NCBI GenBank assembly: GCA_016215105.1
Contig: JACRLJ010000016.1
Location: 1 to 52,653, forward strand
Source of the DNA: Candidatus Hydrogenedentota bacterium
GTDB lineage: Bacteria > Hydrogenedentota > Hydrogenedentia > Hydrogenedentales > SLHB01
Direction of reading: 5' to 3'
DNA length: 52,653 nucleotides
The position numbers were made by a program, and so were the translations under genes. Below, one piece after another: positions 1-8,461 of this stretch (position 1 is its first letter; every line of letters starts with the position of its first letter). A model generated the notes under the pieces. The model saw nothing but the letters and a program-made list of their open reading frames with translations. It was not told the origin of the DNA and made no database searches.

Positions 1-1104
1 GATGCTGAGAATCTTGACGTCAATGACCTGACCCTTCTCCAGCATTTCCGACGGATGCGATACCTTCTTGGTCCACGACATGTCGCTGACGTGAAGCAGG
101 CCGTCAATGCCCTCTTCAATCTGCACAAACGCGCCGTAGTCCGTCATGCTGACCACTTTGCCGTGTACCACGGTGCCTACCGGATAGCGCGATGCGGCGG
201 TGCGCCAGGGATTCTCTTGCTTCTGCTTGAGACCCAGGCTGATGCGTTCCGTCTGCGGGTCGAAATTCAACACCATCACGGAAATCTTCTGGCCCACCGA
301 AACCGCCTGCGACGGATGCTTCACGCGGCCCCACGACATGTCTGTCACGTGTAACAGACCGTCGATGCCGCCCACGTCCACAAACGCGCCGAAATCGGTA
401 ATATTCTTCACTTCACCGTCAATGATCTGGCCCACCGCGATGGTCGACAGCAAGCGGCTCTTCTCGCCCGCGCGCTGCGCTTCCAAAAGCTTGCGGCGGC
501 TGACCACCACGTTGCGGCGCCGCTTCGTCAGCTTGATGATCTTGAATTCCATCGTCTGGCCAAGGTAACGCTCGAGGTCGCCCGTCGGGCGCCAGGTCAA
601 CTGACTCGCCGGCATGAACGCGTCAATACCGATATCGACCTTCAAGCCACCCTTGACGCGGCGGACAATCTTGCCTTCGATCACGCCGTCGTTTTCATAA
701 ATCGTCTGGATGTTCGCCCAATTCTTGATGCGGTCCGCCTTGATCTTCGAGAGAATCGGCATACCTTCATCGTCTTCGGGTTCTTCCAGGAATACATCAA
801 ATTCATCGCCCACGTGTACATCCGACGCCCGCGTGAACTCTTCCATCGGAATGACGCCTTCGCTCTTGTATCCGATGTCCACGAGTACACGATCCGGTCC
901 GATTTCTACGACGCGGCCACGGACGACCTCGCCCTCCTTAAAGTTCTGAAGAGTCTCGTCATACATCGACTCCAACTCTTCCATGGAGAATTCTTCGAAT
1001 CCCTCCACAGCGTCATCCGTGAGATCGAGGTTTGCAACGGCAGACGCCGCAGCAGGTTGAGAAGCCCAGTGGGCTTCAGCCGGTTGCTTGGTTTCTTCAC
1101 TCAT
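1..1104 (-). CDS. rpsA: 30S ribosomal protein S1, 5' part (runs off the window)
   Basis: Reverse-strand reading frame of exactly 368 codons from ATG at 1104 to the window edge, with no stop. An acidic leader of about 45 residues is followed by four S1 RNA-binding repeats, at roughly residues 47-115, 130-200, 217-285 and 302-368. Repeats 3 and 4 carry the typical GLLHVTDMSWG and GLLHVSDMSW cores. The E. coli protein has six repeats in 557 residues, so about two repeats lie outside. S1 binds mRNA on the 30S subunit and helps unfold leaders during initiation. The repeat number and acidic N-terminus fit ribosomal S1 better than a single-S1 RNase or Tex. No strong Shine-Dalgarno precedes the ATG, which is common for rpsA. 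The neighbouring genes are unrelated. Confidence 0.95.
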   Translation of the reverse strand, partial: MSEETKQPAEAHWASQPAAASAVANLDLTDDAVEGFEEFSMEELESMYDETLQNFKEGEVVRGRVVEIGPDRVLVDIGYKSEGVIPMEEFTRASDVHVGDEFDVFLEEPEDDEGMPILSKIKADRIKNWANIQTIYENDGVIEGKIVRRVKGGLKVDIGIDAFMPASQLTWRPTGDLERYLGQTMEFKIIKLTKRRRNVVVSRRKLLEAQRAGEKSRLLSTIAVGQIIDGEVKNITDFGAFVDVGGIDGLLHVTDMSWGRVKHPSQAVSVGQKISVMVLNFDPQTERISLGLKQKQENPWRTAASRYPVGTVVHGKVVSMTDYGAFVQIEEGIDGLLHVSDMSWTKKVSHPSEMLEKGQVIDVKILSI

Positions 1105-1150
1105 GAGGTTTTGTACCGTCTCCACTATTGGTTTAGACACAGAGGACCCC

Positions 1151-1167
1151 TGCCGGAACGTCCGGCA
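1151..1167 (-). promoter_or_regulatory. Small hairpin in the putative rpsA leader
   Basis: Perfect inverted repeat TGCCGGA-ACG-TCCGGCA lying 47 bases upstream of the rpsA start codon. In E. coli, S1 represses its own translation through its structured leader, so an autoregulatory role is possible here. I see no convincing -35/-10 pair, so transcription of the hairpin is assumed. Confidence 0.3.
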
Positions 1168-1278
1168 GACATAGTAGACTAGCAATTATCCGGCGCCGGA
1201 GTCAAGTTTCCAACCGGCTACTAAAGGCCGAAACGCCGCGGGCCAAAGGAGTTCCGAGAAGCCGGCTCTAGCGTGGCG

Positions 1279-1640
1279 ATTCAAAATTGAAACAACGTAA
1301 CTGAACACCGCAATCGAGCGAAAACCGGGGATTGTCTCGCTTTTCGGTAGTTTGAAAAGCGTCTCTGTCCCGAGTGGCGCTAAGATAAAAGTTAAGTGCG
1401 CAAGGCTCCAAAGTAGAAGCGGCGTCCTCGCCGCTTCCGATGGCCTTCCCACTGCGTAGCGGCAGCCCCAACGCTATCCTCCTACCTGTCCAATTCGTCT
1501 ACTTTGTCCACAACGTCCACTACCCTAACTTAGCCCCATTCGTGTCTGTCCCCGCTTTTCGCGGCTGTCGCATCCAAGCATAAGATGCCATCAGCATTTT
1601 CGCTCGTTCCCGAGTTGTACTCGGGAATACGCGTGTCCAA
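1279..1640. repeat. Composite dispersed repeat, copy A
   Basis: The 572-base gap between rpsA and the next gene shows no coding sequence and is filled by modular repeats. Bases 1279-1370 match 11903-11992. A block around 1411-1458 containing GAAGCGGCGTC and CCGATGGCCTTCCCACTGCG recurs near 6067, 8240 and 8937. Bases 1542-1597 match 11982-12039. A palindrome beginning CGTTCCCGAGTTGTACTCGG (from 1605) recurs at 6151, 8341 and, in variant form, at 50030. The modules appear in different orders and with insertions between them. This looks like a nested non-autonomous element family. Confidence 0.75.
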
Positions 1641-1676
1641 AAGCTGCGCTTTGTCCTCCCCACTCCTAAGGCCCTC

Positions 1677-2321
1677 CTACTCATGCACATAAGCCCACAA
1701 ACCTACCCGCTCCAACACACCACCGTACCCGCGCGCCGGATAATTCTGCTTCGGGAAATATAAAAACTTATCCCAGTTCGGTCCACCTGCTGGGGTATCT
1801 ACGTAGATTACGAACGGGTTGCCTTTCCACGAGTCCGGGTCGGTGGCATACTTGAACTCCGGATACGCGCCCATGCCAGTTCCCGGTACGGCGTCGAGGA
1901 AATCCGGCGTCAACTCGTCCAATACCCTGGGATAGCCGCCGTGGCCCGTATGATAAGTCTCGATTGCGTCGATGAGCGCGGCGCTTCGCGAGGCGAGCCG
2001 GCGAAAAGCGTCCATCCGGACATCGTATGCATAGCTTAGGCACACCTTGGCCCCCGCAAAATACGCGATACCGCTCAACACGAGACACAGGGCCAAACCA
2101 CGCATCCGCTTTACCGCGAGCAAGGGCAAACTGGCAACTGTCGAAACCAACGCAAGCATGCCAGGAACCAATAGTAGAAGCGTCCCCCAGTTCAGAAGCG
2201 CAAGAGATCCCCCAGGGCTGACTGCCTGTTCTTGCAGATATATAGAAACACCGTTCAGCGAAAGCGAACAAAACAACGCAAGCGCCGCGAGACTTGTTGC
2301 GCGTTTCAATGTCCTAAGCAC
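1677..2321 (-). CDS. Membrane protein with pseudopilin-like C-terminal tail (paralog 1)
   Basis: 214 residues from a GTG at 2321, preceded by AAGGAAGG/ACGGAG. There are about three hydrophobic segments: residues 8-28, 42-68 and 72-95. A C-terminal soluble part of about 110 residues contains AALIDAIETYHTGHGGYP followed by LDELTPDFL and a short beta-rich end. That 'helix, then GxYPxxLxxLxPxFL' pattern resembles the region after the first helix in GspG/type IV pilin-like proteins. No N-terminal prepilin peptidase site is seen, so I do not call it a pilin. The next gene on this strand (2451-3056) is a clear paralog with the same layout, so the two probably arose by duplication. Function unknown. 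Confidence 0.7.
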   Translation of the reverse strand: MLRTLKRATSLAALALFCSLSLNGVSIYLQEQAVSPGGSLALLNWGTLLLLVPGMLALVSTVASLPLLAVKRMRGLALCLVLSGIAYFAGAKVCLSYAYDVRMDAFRRLASRSAALIDAIETYHTGHGGYPRVLDELTPDFLDAVPGTGMGAYPEFKYATDPDSWKGNPFVIYVDTPAGGPNWDKFLYFPKQNYPARGYGGVLERVGLWAYVHE

Positions 2322-2450
2322 TCCGTGACCTTCCTTGTAGGCCTATCTGGTACTGACGTTCGTGACCGAACGCCTACTCGATTCTGCACGACGTCCGTTG
2401 AAGCGCGTGCTGGACAGGCCGAGCGTTGCCGCGGACACCGCCGAGAGTTC

Positions 2451-3056
2451 TTAGCTGCGTATGTAACTTGGCCGGTTTACACAGACGATATACGGATTTC
2501 CTTTGTACCACTCGGGATTCTCCGGATTCACAACATAGGTGTACTCGGGGCAGGCTCCCATGCCCGTCGTGGGAACCGAGGGCAGGAAGTCCGGCACGAG
2601 ATCCTCAAGGTGATCCGGGTACCGTTGGCGTTGGTCGTGATACGATTCGATTGCCCGCACTAGCCCCGCACTCCGGGCCGCGAGTTGATGGAACGCCTTC
2701 GCTCGTACGTCCTTTGCAATTTGAAAGCACTCGTACGCGCCAGCCAGGTACACCATCGCGCAGGCCAAGATTATAGATGCCGCCTTCCGCGCTTGCTCGA
2801 TCCCAAAACAGGGCACGCAAACCATCGCGGCAATGACGGCTAAGAGGGCGTTGGGAGCCAAACAGAGCGCAACCAAAAACGGGTCCATGCCCCCACGTGG
2901 ACCGAGGGCCACTTTCGTTGCGAGAATGATGAGACCGTTGAGAGCGATTGAAACCACCGCCGTCGCGACGACGCACATCAACGCTACTTTCGCGAACGAC
3001 ACGCGCCGATTCGTAGCTGGCGCGCCGGAATCCGACGCTTGCGTTTCGGATGACAT
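2451..3056 (-). CDS. Membrane protein with pseudopilin-like C-terminal tail (paralog 2)
   Basis: 201 residues if started at the ATG at 3056, which has GGGGGAG seven bases upstream. The frame is open to 3110, but that start lacks such a site. Hydrophobic segments lie near residues 22-45, 52-75 and 78-100. The C-terminal half repeats the neighbour's pattern: RSAGLVRAIESYHDQRQRYP, then LEDLVPDFL, a TGMGACPE stretch (TGMGAYPE in the neighbour) and a KGNPYIV strand. It ends about 30 residues earlier than its paralog. The gene is 129 bases from its paralog, in the same direction, so the two may be co-transcribed. No family name can be assigned with confidence. Confidence 0.7.
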   Translation of the reverse strand: MSSETQASDSGAPATNRRVSFAKVALMCVVATAVVSIALNGLIILATKVALGPRGGMDPFLVALCLAPNALLAVIAAMVCVPCFGIEQARKAASIILACAMVYLAGAYECFQIAKDVRAKAFHQLAARSAGLVRAIESYHDQRQRYPDHLEDLVPDFLPSVPTTGMGACPEYTYVVNPENPEWYKGNPYIVCVNRPSYIRS

Positions 3057-3204
3057 ATCTAAATCTCCCCCAAGTTTTGTAGCGCCAGTATTGCCAATTG
3101 TGCGCGTCATCTTTGGAAAACTTCATTATAACACGGCCCCCTGCTACCTCGACGCGATCTTGAGGGCCTCTAGGGCCTCTAACAAGACCGCCTTTTCAAT
3201 CTAT

Positions 3205-3268
3205 GTAGCGCCGCCGTCTCGGCGGCTTCGGGGCGTCAGTACCGAGCCGGCGAGGACGCCGGCGCTAC
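3205..3268. repeat. GTAGCGCCG hairpin repeat
   Basis: Bounded by GTAGCGCCG (3205-3213) and its complement CGGCGCTAC (3260-3268). Inside are two smaller GC hairpins, including GCCGGCGAGGACGCCGGC. A shorter relative, GGACGGCG-AGGA-CGCCGTCC, lies at 37284-37303. It sits in a 380-base gap (3057-3437) in which I see no gene. Confidence 0.6.
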
Positions 3269-3437
3269 GAGGTCACTTTGCTGCACCAGGCTCTGTTAGA
3301 CGATCTAACCCGCGATCCCAGGTATTTCGCTTGGTTGACTAACCAGACCGTGCACAATAGAATGCCCGAGCGTTGCGGCGATTGCGCTGATTCGTGGGGT
3401 AAACGTCGGTTCAGCTCGGAAGTGGGAGGGTTTTCGC

Positions 3438-4550
3438 ATGCCAAATGAGACCGTCACTCGAAGGGAATTCGTCCAGGAGGCGGTGGCAACCGCCCTGGCG
3501 TCAACCGTCGCGCTCTCTGCCGCGGCCAGGACCGGCGGGCAAGGCAAAGTCCCGAATGAAGTGAAGCGCACCCGGAACTACAAGCCGGAAATGGAATATC
3601 GCCGGCTAGGCAAGACGGGGCTCTGGGTCTCGGCCGTCTCCCTCGGTGGCCATTGGAAACGGATCGACAAGGCGATCCAGGCGGGCGCGGAAATCGATCC
3701 CTATGAAGGGCCGAACCAAAAAGCCGATGTCGAGCCGTTCATGAAGAATCGGGACGCGGTGATTAGCCGCTGCCTCGAGGTGGGATTCAACTGTATCGAC
3801 TTTGCCGGCAATGCGGAGGCGGAAACCTACTGCAACGTGCTTGGCAAACGGCGCGAGAAGGTGTACCTGTGCTATTCGCATCCCAAGAGCGAACTGCGGG
3901 AGCCGGAAAATCGCACCGCCAAGAAACTCCTCGAGTTGTTCGAGGCCGGACTGAAACGCTGTAAGCTCGAGTACGCCGACGTGTGGCGCCTCATGGCCCT
4001 CGAGCGCGGTGGCCGCCATTCCCAGGCCGACGTGGATGCGATGATCGAGGCGCTGAACACCGCCCGCAAGAAGGGGCTGTGCCGCCATACGGGGCTATCC
4101 ACGCACGATCGCGAATGGGCCAAAACCATCATCGAGACCTATCCGGACACCATCGAGGTCCTGTGTACGCCGTACACGGCTACGTCGAAGGAGTTGCCGG
4201 AAGACAGTCTTTTCGACGCGATCCGGAAATATGACGTGGGCGTACTGGGCATCAAGCCATTCGCCAGCAACGCCATCTTCAAAGGCGACGGCGCTCCGAA
4301 CGGGCCGCACGTTGAAGAAGACAACGAGCGCGCGCGGTTGGCCATTCGCTATATTCTTTCCAACCCGGCCATTACGGCCCCCATCCCGGGTCTCGTAAGC
4401 GCCCATCAGGTTGATAACATGGTTCGCGCCATCAAGGAAAGCCGCGAGCTTGATTTGAAGGACGTAGCAAAGCTGGACGTGATCCGGAAGGACATGATGG
4501 CCCAACTGCCGGACGATCACCGGTGGTTGACAGAATGGGAATACGTCTAG
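3438..4550 (+). CDS. Tat-exported aldo/keto reductase-fold protein, degenerate active site
   Basis: 370 residues; ATG preceded by GGAGGG at 8 bases. The N-terminus carries a twin-arginine motif (TRREFV, Arg8-Arg9) and an alanine-rich hydrophobic stretch, so Tat export is expected. The mature part begins MEYRRLGKTGLWVSAVSLGG, the start of an AKR (beta/alpha)8 barrel, and runs to the end (GIKPF, PGLVSAHQVDN). Aligned by eye with the canonical YghZ-type AKR at 47962-48966, only the tetrad Asp survives (Asp121). The Tyr position is Ala126, the Lys position is Ser147 (or His148) and the His position is Met186. It is therefore either a non-catalytic AKR or an enzyme with different chemistry. It lies just upstream of a secreted tetraheme/TIM-barrel fusion, suggesting a shared periplasmic role. 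Confidence 0.85.
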   Translation: MPNETVTRREFVQEAVATALASTVALSAAARTGGQGKVPNEVKRTRNYKPEMEYRRLGKTGLWVSAVSLGGHWKRIDKAIQAGAEIDPYEGPNQKADVEPFMKNRDAVISRCLEVGFNCIDFAGNAEAETYCNVLGKRREKVYLCYSHPKSELREPENRTAKKLLELFEAGLKRCKLEYADVWRLMALERGGRHSQADVDAMIEALNTARKKGLCRHTGLSTHDREWAKTIIETYPDTIEVLCTPYTATSKELPEDSLFDAIRKYDVGVLGIKPFASNAIFKGDGAPNGPHVEEDNERARLAIRYILSNPAITAPIPGLVSAHQVDNMVRAIKESRELDLKDVAKLDVIRKDMMAQLPDDHRWLTEWEYV

Positions 4551-4551
4551 A

Positions 4552-4638
4552 GGCGCGGCCAGAAAGCCTCCGTTTACCAAAACCCTACAAAGGCGAGCAC
4601 TAGTGTTAAACAACTTACAGATGCTTTCTGGCCGCGCC
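4552..4638. terminator. Long-loop perfect inverted repeat after the AKR gene
   Basis: GGCGCGGCCAGAAAGC (4552-4567) and its exact complement GCTTTCTGGCCGCGCC (4623-4638) enclose 55 bases that include the palindrome CACTAGTG. A third partial copy, GGCTTTCTGGCCG, follows at 4651. The left arm begins right after the upstream stop codon and there is no T-run. It could be a terminator or processing hairpin, or the footprint of a small element. Confidence 0.5.
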
Positions 4639-4674
4639 GCGTCAATTAACGGCTTTCTGGCCGAACTCCTAGTG

Positions 4675-6051
4675 ATGAACACGATGAAACGGATCTTGCT
4701 CGTTGTGTGCGTGTCGTTCTTCGCCGGGCAGTGGGTGGCCAGTTCCGAAGAGGCGCCCACGGCGGCCTCACCGGGAACGGCCGCTGGCCCGAACGGCGCC
4801 GCGCCGTGGGAACCGGTGATCGCCGAATGGAAAAGCAAGAAGGACCACAAACCGGCGAGCAACTCTTACTGCTATGTATGCCATCTCAACTACCAGAAAG
4901 AGACCTTCGCGCAGAAACACAAGGCCGCAGGTGTTGGCTGCGAAACATGTCACGGCGTTTCCGACAAGCATAGCGAAGACGAGGACAACGTCACGCCACC
5001 GGATGTCATGTATCCAAAGGAAGGTATCGCCCCGTTGTGCGCCGTGTGCCATCCGAATGACGATCTGAAAAAAGGCGGAAAACACGACGCACTGTTCACC
5101 AACCCGGCCGCCGAAACGAAAGCCTGCATGGAGTGCCACGGCGAAGACCATCGCCTGAAAGTGCGTACGCGCAAATGGGACAAGCAAACCGGCAAACTGG
5201 CCTGGGATGATGGGGTGCGGATGATGAAAGAGAATCCAGGAAGCAAGTCAGAGAAAGTCGGGGGTATTTTTGCCAAAGACAATCTCGTAGCGTGGTGTAT
5301 CGTGCCGTTCGACGCAAAGAAGCGCGGGCCGGTCGAGCGGGCCGACATGCTCAAGCGGCTGGGATTCTCCAAATTCGCCTACGACTGGCGCGACGAGCAT
5401 GTCCCCTCGTTCGATCAGGAAATAGTGACGTTGAAGGAACACGGCATCGAGTTCTTCGCGTTCTGGGGGCAGCACGAAGAAATGTTCAAGCTGTTTGAAA
5501 AACACAAGATCTCGCCTCAAGTCTGGATGGTCGTTCCAAGTCCCCCGGACGGTCCACGCGAGCAGATGGTCGAAGCCGCCGCGAAACAGTTGCTTCCCCT
5601 CGTCGAACGGACCCGTCAATTGGGCTGCAAGCTGGGCCTCTATAATCACGGCGGCTGGGGTGGCGAACCCCGGAACATGGCCGCCGTGTGCGAATGGTTG
5701 CAGAAGAACGCTGGCGGCAAGCATGTCGGCATTGTCTACAACTTTCATCACGGCCATGCCGACATCGGGCAGTTCCGCGAGCTATTCGCCCTCATGAAGC
5801 CGTACCTGCTCTGCGTCAACCTCAACGGCATGAACGCCGACGCAAACCCGCTGATCCTCCCCATCGGCCAAGGCCAGCATGAGAAGGACATGATGCGGGT
5901 CGTTGTCGAGAGCGGATACAAAGGCCCCATCGGCATCCTGGGCCACAGAGCCGAAGTCGACGCCGAAGAAGCCCTCCGCCAAAACCTCGAGGGCCTCGAT
6001 AAACTCGCCCCCGAACTCCTGGGAAAACCGGTGACTGGCGCGGGAAAATAG
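4675..6051 (+). CDS. Secreted tetraheme cytochrome c fused to xylose-isomerase-like TIM barrel
   Basis: 458 residues from the ATG at 4675. An in-frame ATG at 4684 gives MKRILLVVCVSFFAG, equally good as a signal peptide. Upstream codons are open but run through the inverted repeat, so I reject the earlier start. Four CxxCH heme sites lie at about residues 66-70 (CYVCH), 89-93 (CETCH), 122-126 (CAVCH) and 151-155 (CMECH). Extra histidines nearby could be distal ligands. From about residue 200 to the end the sequence is a sugar-phosphate isomerase/epimerase barrel (PF01261-like), with YNHGGWGGEP, YNFHHGH, NLNGMN and GQGQH segments. Heme attachment requires a periplasmic location, so the barrel acts there too. 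A redox-coupled sugar transformation is inferred; no substrate can be named. Confidence 0.85.
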   Translation: MNTMKRILLVVCVSFFAGQWVASSEEAPTAASPGTAAGPNGAAPWEPVIAEWKSKKDHKPASNSYCYVCHLNYQKETFAQKHKAAGVGCETCHGVSDKHSEDEDNVTPPDVMYPKEGIAPLCAVCHPNDDLKKGGKHDALFTNPAAETKACMECHGEDHRLKVRTRKWDKQTGKLAWDDGVRMMKENPGSKSEKVGGIFAKDNLVAWCIVPFDAKKRGPVERADMLKRLGFSKFAYDWRDEHVPSFDQEIVTLKEHGIEFFAFWGQHEEMFKLFEKHKISPQVWMVVPSPPDGPREQMVEAAAKQLLPLVERTRQLGCKLGLYNHGGWGGEPRNMAAVCEWLQKNAGGKHVGIVYNFHHGHADIGQFRELFALMKPYLLCVNLNGMNADANPLILPIGQGQHEKDMMRVVVESGYKGPIGILGHRAEVDAEEALRQNLEGLDKLAPELLGKPVTGAGK

Positions 6052-6060
6052 AACCTATGG

Positions 6061-6251
6061 CCCGCCGCTTCCGATGGCCTTCCCATTGCGCGTAGGCCGC
6101 CCGGATGCCGTGTCCCCATCCGTCCCATCTGTCCTATCCGCTTTTGGACTCGTTCCCGAGTTGTACTCGGGAACGCACTTCTCTGAAAAGCTGCGCTTTG
6201 TATTAGCTTCCCCCACCAATACCCGCGCCGTAGTAAACGGGAGGGCGCTCG
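6061..6251. repeat. 191-bp direct repeat, copy B
   Basis: Matches 8251-8441 over 191 bases without gaps, with about 9 mismatches counted by eye. It contains the 25-base palindrome CGTTCCCGAG-TTGTA-CTCGGGAACG (6151-6175) and a second small hairpin AAAGC-TGC-GCTTT (6187-6199). Copies B and C bracket the gene at 6309-8018 in the same orientation. Confidence 0.85.
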
Positions 6252-6308
6252 TCCCCAACCGCCGCGTCGTTCGCCTTTGTTTGAATCCAGCCGACGCCCT
6301 GCGGAACC

Positions 6309-8018
6309 TTACCTAGCTTCACTCGGAATCTCGACGACGAAATTCATCTCTGCGTCTTTCGCGCCATCGAGGGTCACGCGATCGGCGCCGACGATCTTGC
6401 CATGACGTGACCTGTAATAGTTGGATTCGCCCGGGGACTGTTGGGCGCTGACCGACGCGGAAACCTTCGCATGGCCGGAATACAGTACGCGAAGTTCGTA
6501 CTTACCCTCGTCATCGCTCACGGCCATAATCTCGGTTGATTCGCTTTTATCCTCGTACGTGAAAGCCAGCCGTACACTGGAAAGTGGCTTTCCATCACGG
6601 TCAGTCACAACGCCCCGAAGACGACTGGGTTCGACTTGCGCGGGCAAGCGAATAATGACGTTCTTCCGGAACTCTCCGGGAGTCAAAGGGCCCACCGTTG
6701 CCGTTCCTCTGCGGCCAAGAGCGTCGGTAACCTGAAGCGTATAAGTTGCGCCAACCCCGTCCAAATGCGGCAATACGAATCGCCCGTCTTTTTGGGTCAA
6801 TGCGGGATGATGCAACTGCAACTTCCCAAGGGGGGTGTATTCCACGTACTTTGCGGAAATGGGTTTGCCATCCGCGCTGATTGCGCGTCCGCTGATAGCA
6901 CACCCCTTCACGGCTTTGAACTCGATAATCTGATCCACGGGCTTCCCCTGCACTCGACGCAATGGGACCATACCACCCTCGATATACAGCGTCGGGTCTC
7001 TGGGGAGAGCGAAATAACAGCCGCCGTCCGATTCTCGGGCATCGAGTGAGAAACGACCGTCGCTATTCGTTTTCCCGGCTCGATGGGCGCAGGATAGGTC
7101 AGCACTGCTATTTCGTACGATCTCGGCTTTCACTGGTTGACCGGTCAGCGCATTGACAACGCGGCCTTGAACCGTAAAGGTAGGTATTATCGTGGGCGCC
7201 AGTGTCACCGTTACCCCCGTGATCAAGGGCTTGTCGGCCCGAATCCTGACCTCGCCCGACAGAGATTTGCCTTCTATTTGGGCCGACGCGGACACATGTT
7301 CTGCGGGATCGTATGAACGGGCGCAGCGGGTCAGTCGGAAATGGCCGTTCTGATCGGTACTCACGGGGGCCATCCGATAGGGTCCCGCATATACCTTGGC
7401 GCCGGCTACGGGCTTGCCTTCAGGATCCAGCACAACTCCTTCGATTTCTGTGCCGGGTTTCAGGGGCAGGTCAAACACCGGGGTGTCGAAGGCAACGTGT
7501 TCGACGGTCCATGCGTAGCCTTCCTTGGTGAAGGCGAGTCCGGGATCGTAGCCAAGTCCGAAATTGGGGACGGTGATTTGACCGTGCTCATCCGTGACGC
7601 CGGCGGGCAGGCAGCCGTCCGCGAGAACTAGCGCCCCGGGCACATGGGTATTCACTCGAATGGTCCGACCGACGCCGATTTTTACGACAACCTTCGGGTG
7701 GTGCGAATTGAAGTCCTGGATTCGGAACCAACCGCCGAGCTCGCCAGCCCTCACCCGCGCGAAGACTTGACCGGCCGTTCTGTTTTGAAAAGTCACACGG
7801 CCGTCCGTGTCGGTCACCGCTTGTTCATCTGGCTGCAGCTCGGTAAAGCGAGGACCGCAGTTCCAGTCTACGCAGTGGACCTCTGCGCCAGGAACCGGCT
7901 TATTGTTCGGGTCATGAACGGTGATGGTGACCGGCGCCCGCGGTAGGTTCTCGAACTGGGCGTAACCTTCTAGTGAAAGGATGAGCGCTAGCGCCGCAAG
8001 CGTGACGAGGAGTTTCAT
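6309..8018 (-). CDS. Secreted multi-domain carboxypeptidase-regulatory-like (Ig-fold) protein
   Basis: 569 residues from the ATG at 8018, with a signal peptide MKLLVTLAALALILSLEG. A longer frame to 8060 would put the signal peptide inside. At least five copies of the CarboxypepD_reg-like pattern 'GxVxDxxGKPVxGAxV' are visible: near the N-terminus (HDPNNKPVPGAEV), then VLDPEGKPVAGAKV, VVNALTGQPVKAEI, AISADGKPISAKYV and VTDRDGKPLSSVRL. There is no catalytic domain; the whole protein is a string of beta-sandwich modules, usually associated with binding or spacing at the cell surface. It stands alone between two 191-bp direct repeats and ends 58 bases from copy B. The ligand is unknown. Confidence 0.8.
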   Translation of the reverse strand: MKLLVTLAALALILSLEGYAQFENLPRAPVTITVHDPNNKPVPGAEVHCVDWNCGPRFTELQPDEQAVTDTDGRVTFQNRTAGQVFARVRAGELGGWFRIQDFNSHHPKVVVKIGVGRTIRVNTHVPGALVLADGCLPAGVTDEHGQITVPNFGLGYDPGLAFTKEGYAWTVEHVAFDTPVFDLPLKPGTEIEGVVLDPEGKPVAGAKVYAGPYRMAPVSTDQNGHFRLTRCARSYDPAEHVSASAQIEGKSLSGEVRIRADKPLITGVTVTLAPTIIPTFTVQGRVVNALTGQPVKAEIVRNSSADLSCAHRAGKTNSDGRFSLDARESDGGCYFALPRDPTLYIEGGMVPLRRVQGKPVDQIIEFKAVKGCAISGRAISADGKPISAKYVEYTPLGKLQLHHPALTQKDGRFVLPHLDGVGATYTLQVTDALGRRGTATVGPLTPGEFRKNVIIRLPAQVEPSRLRGVVTDRDGKPLSSVRLAFTYEDKSESTEIMAVSDDEGKYELRVLYSGHAKVSASVSAQQSPGESNYYRSRHGKIVGADRVTLDGAKDAEMNFVVEIPSEAR

Positions 8019-8250
8019 ATGGAATCCCCAGAACCACCTTTTCCCATATTCTATGCCCAAGAACAGAGTTTAGTTGCATCGCAGGCATATATGAGTCAGT
8101 CTATCATGGCAATTCTGTGCGACGACAGAAGAATACAGGGGACGCTACCCAGATCAAAGTTCGCTCTAATTGGATACTCTGAAAGAGTTACATAGGAAAT
8201 ACCGTTACGAACGGCGTCAAGCGCAGGAGGTCCCAAAGTAGAAGCGGCGT

Positions 8251-8441
8251 CCCGTCGCTTCCGATGGCCTTCCCATTGCGCATAGGCCGCCCCAATGCCG
8301 GGTCCCCATCCGTCCCATCTGTCCTATCCGCTCTTGGACTCGTTCCCGAGTTGTACTCGGGAACGCACTTCTCTAAAAAGCTGCGCTTTGTATTAGCTTC
8401 CCCCACCTACACCCGCGCCGTAGTAAACGGGAGGGCGCTCG
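8251..8441. repeat. 191-bp direct repeat, copy C
   Basis: Partner of the 6061-6251 copy, with the palindrome at 8341-8365 and the second hairpin (AAAGC-TGC-GCTTT) shortly after. The 1,539-base stretch 8019-9557 has no intact gene. It holds this repeat, a preceding block (8152-8250) that resembles 8740-8940, an antitoxin relic, two hairpins and otherwise unassigned sequence. Confidence 0.85.
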
Positions 8442-8461
8442 CCGAGCAAGCCATGCGCCGC

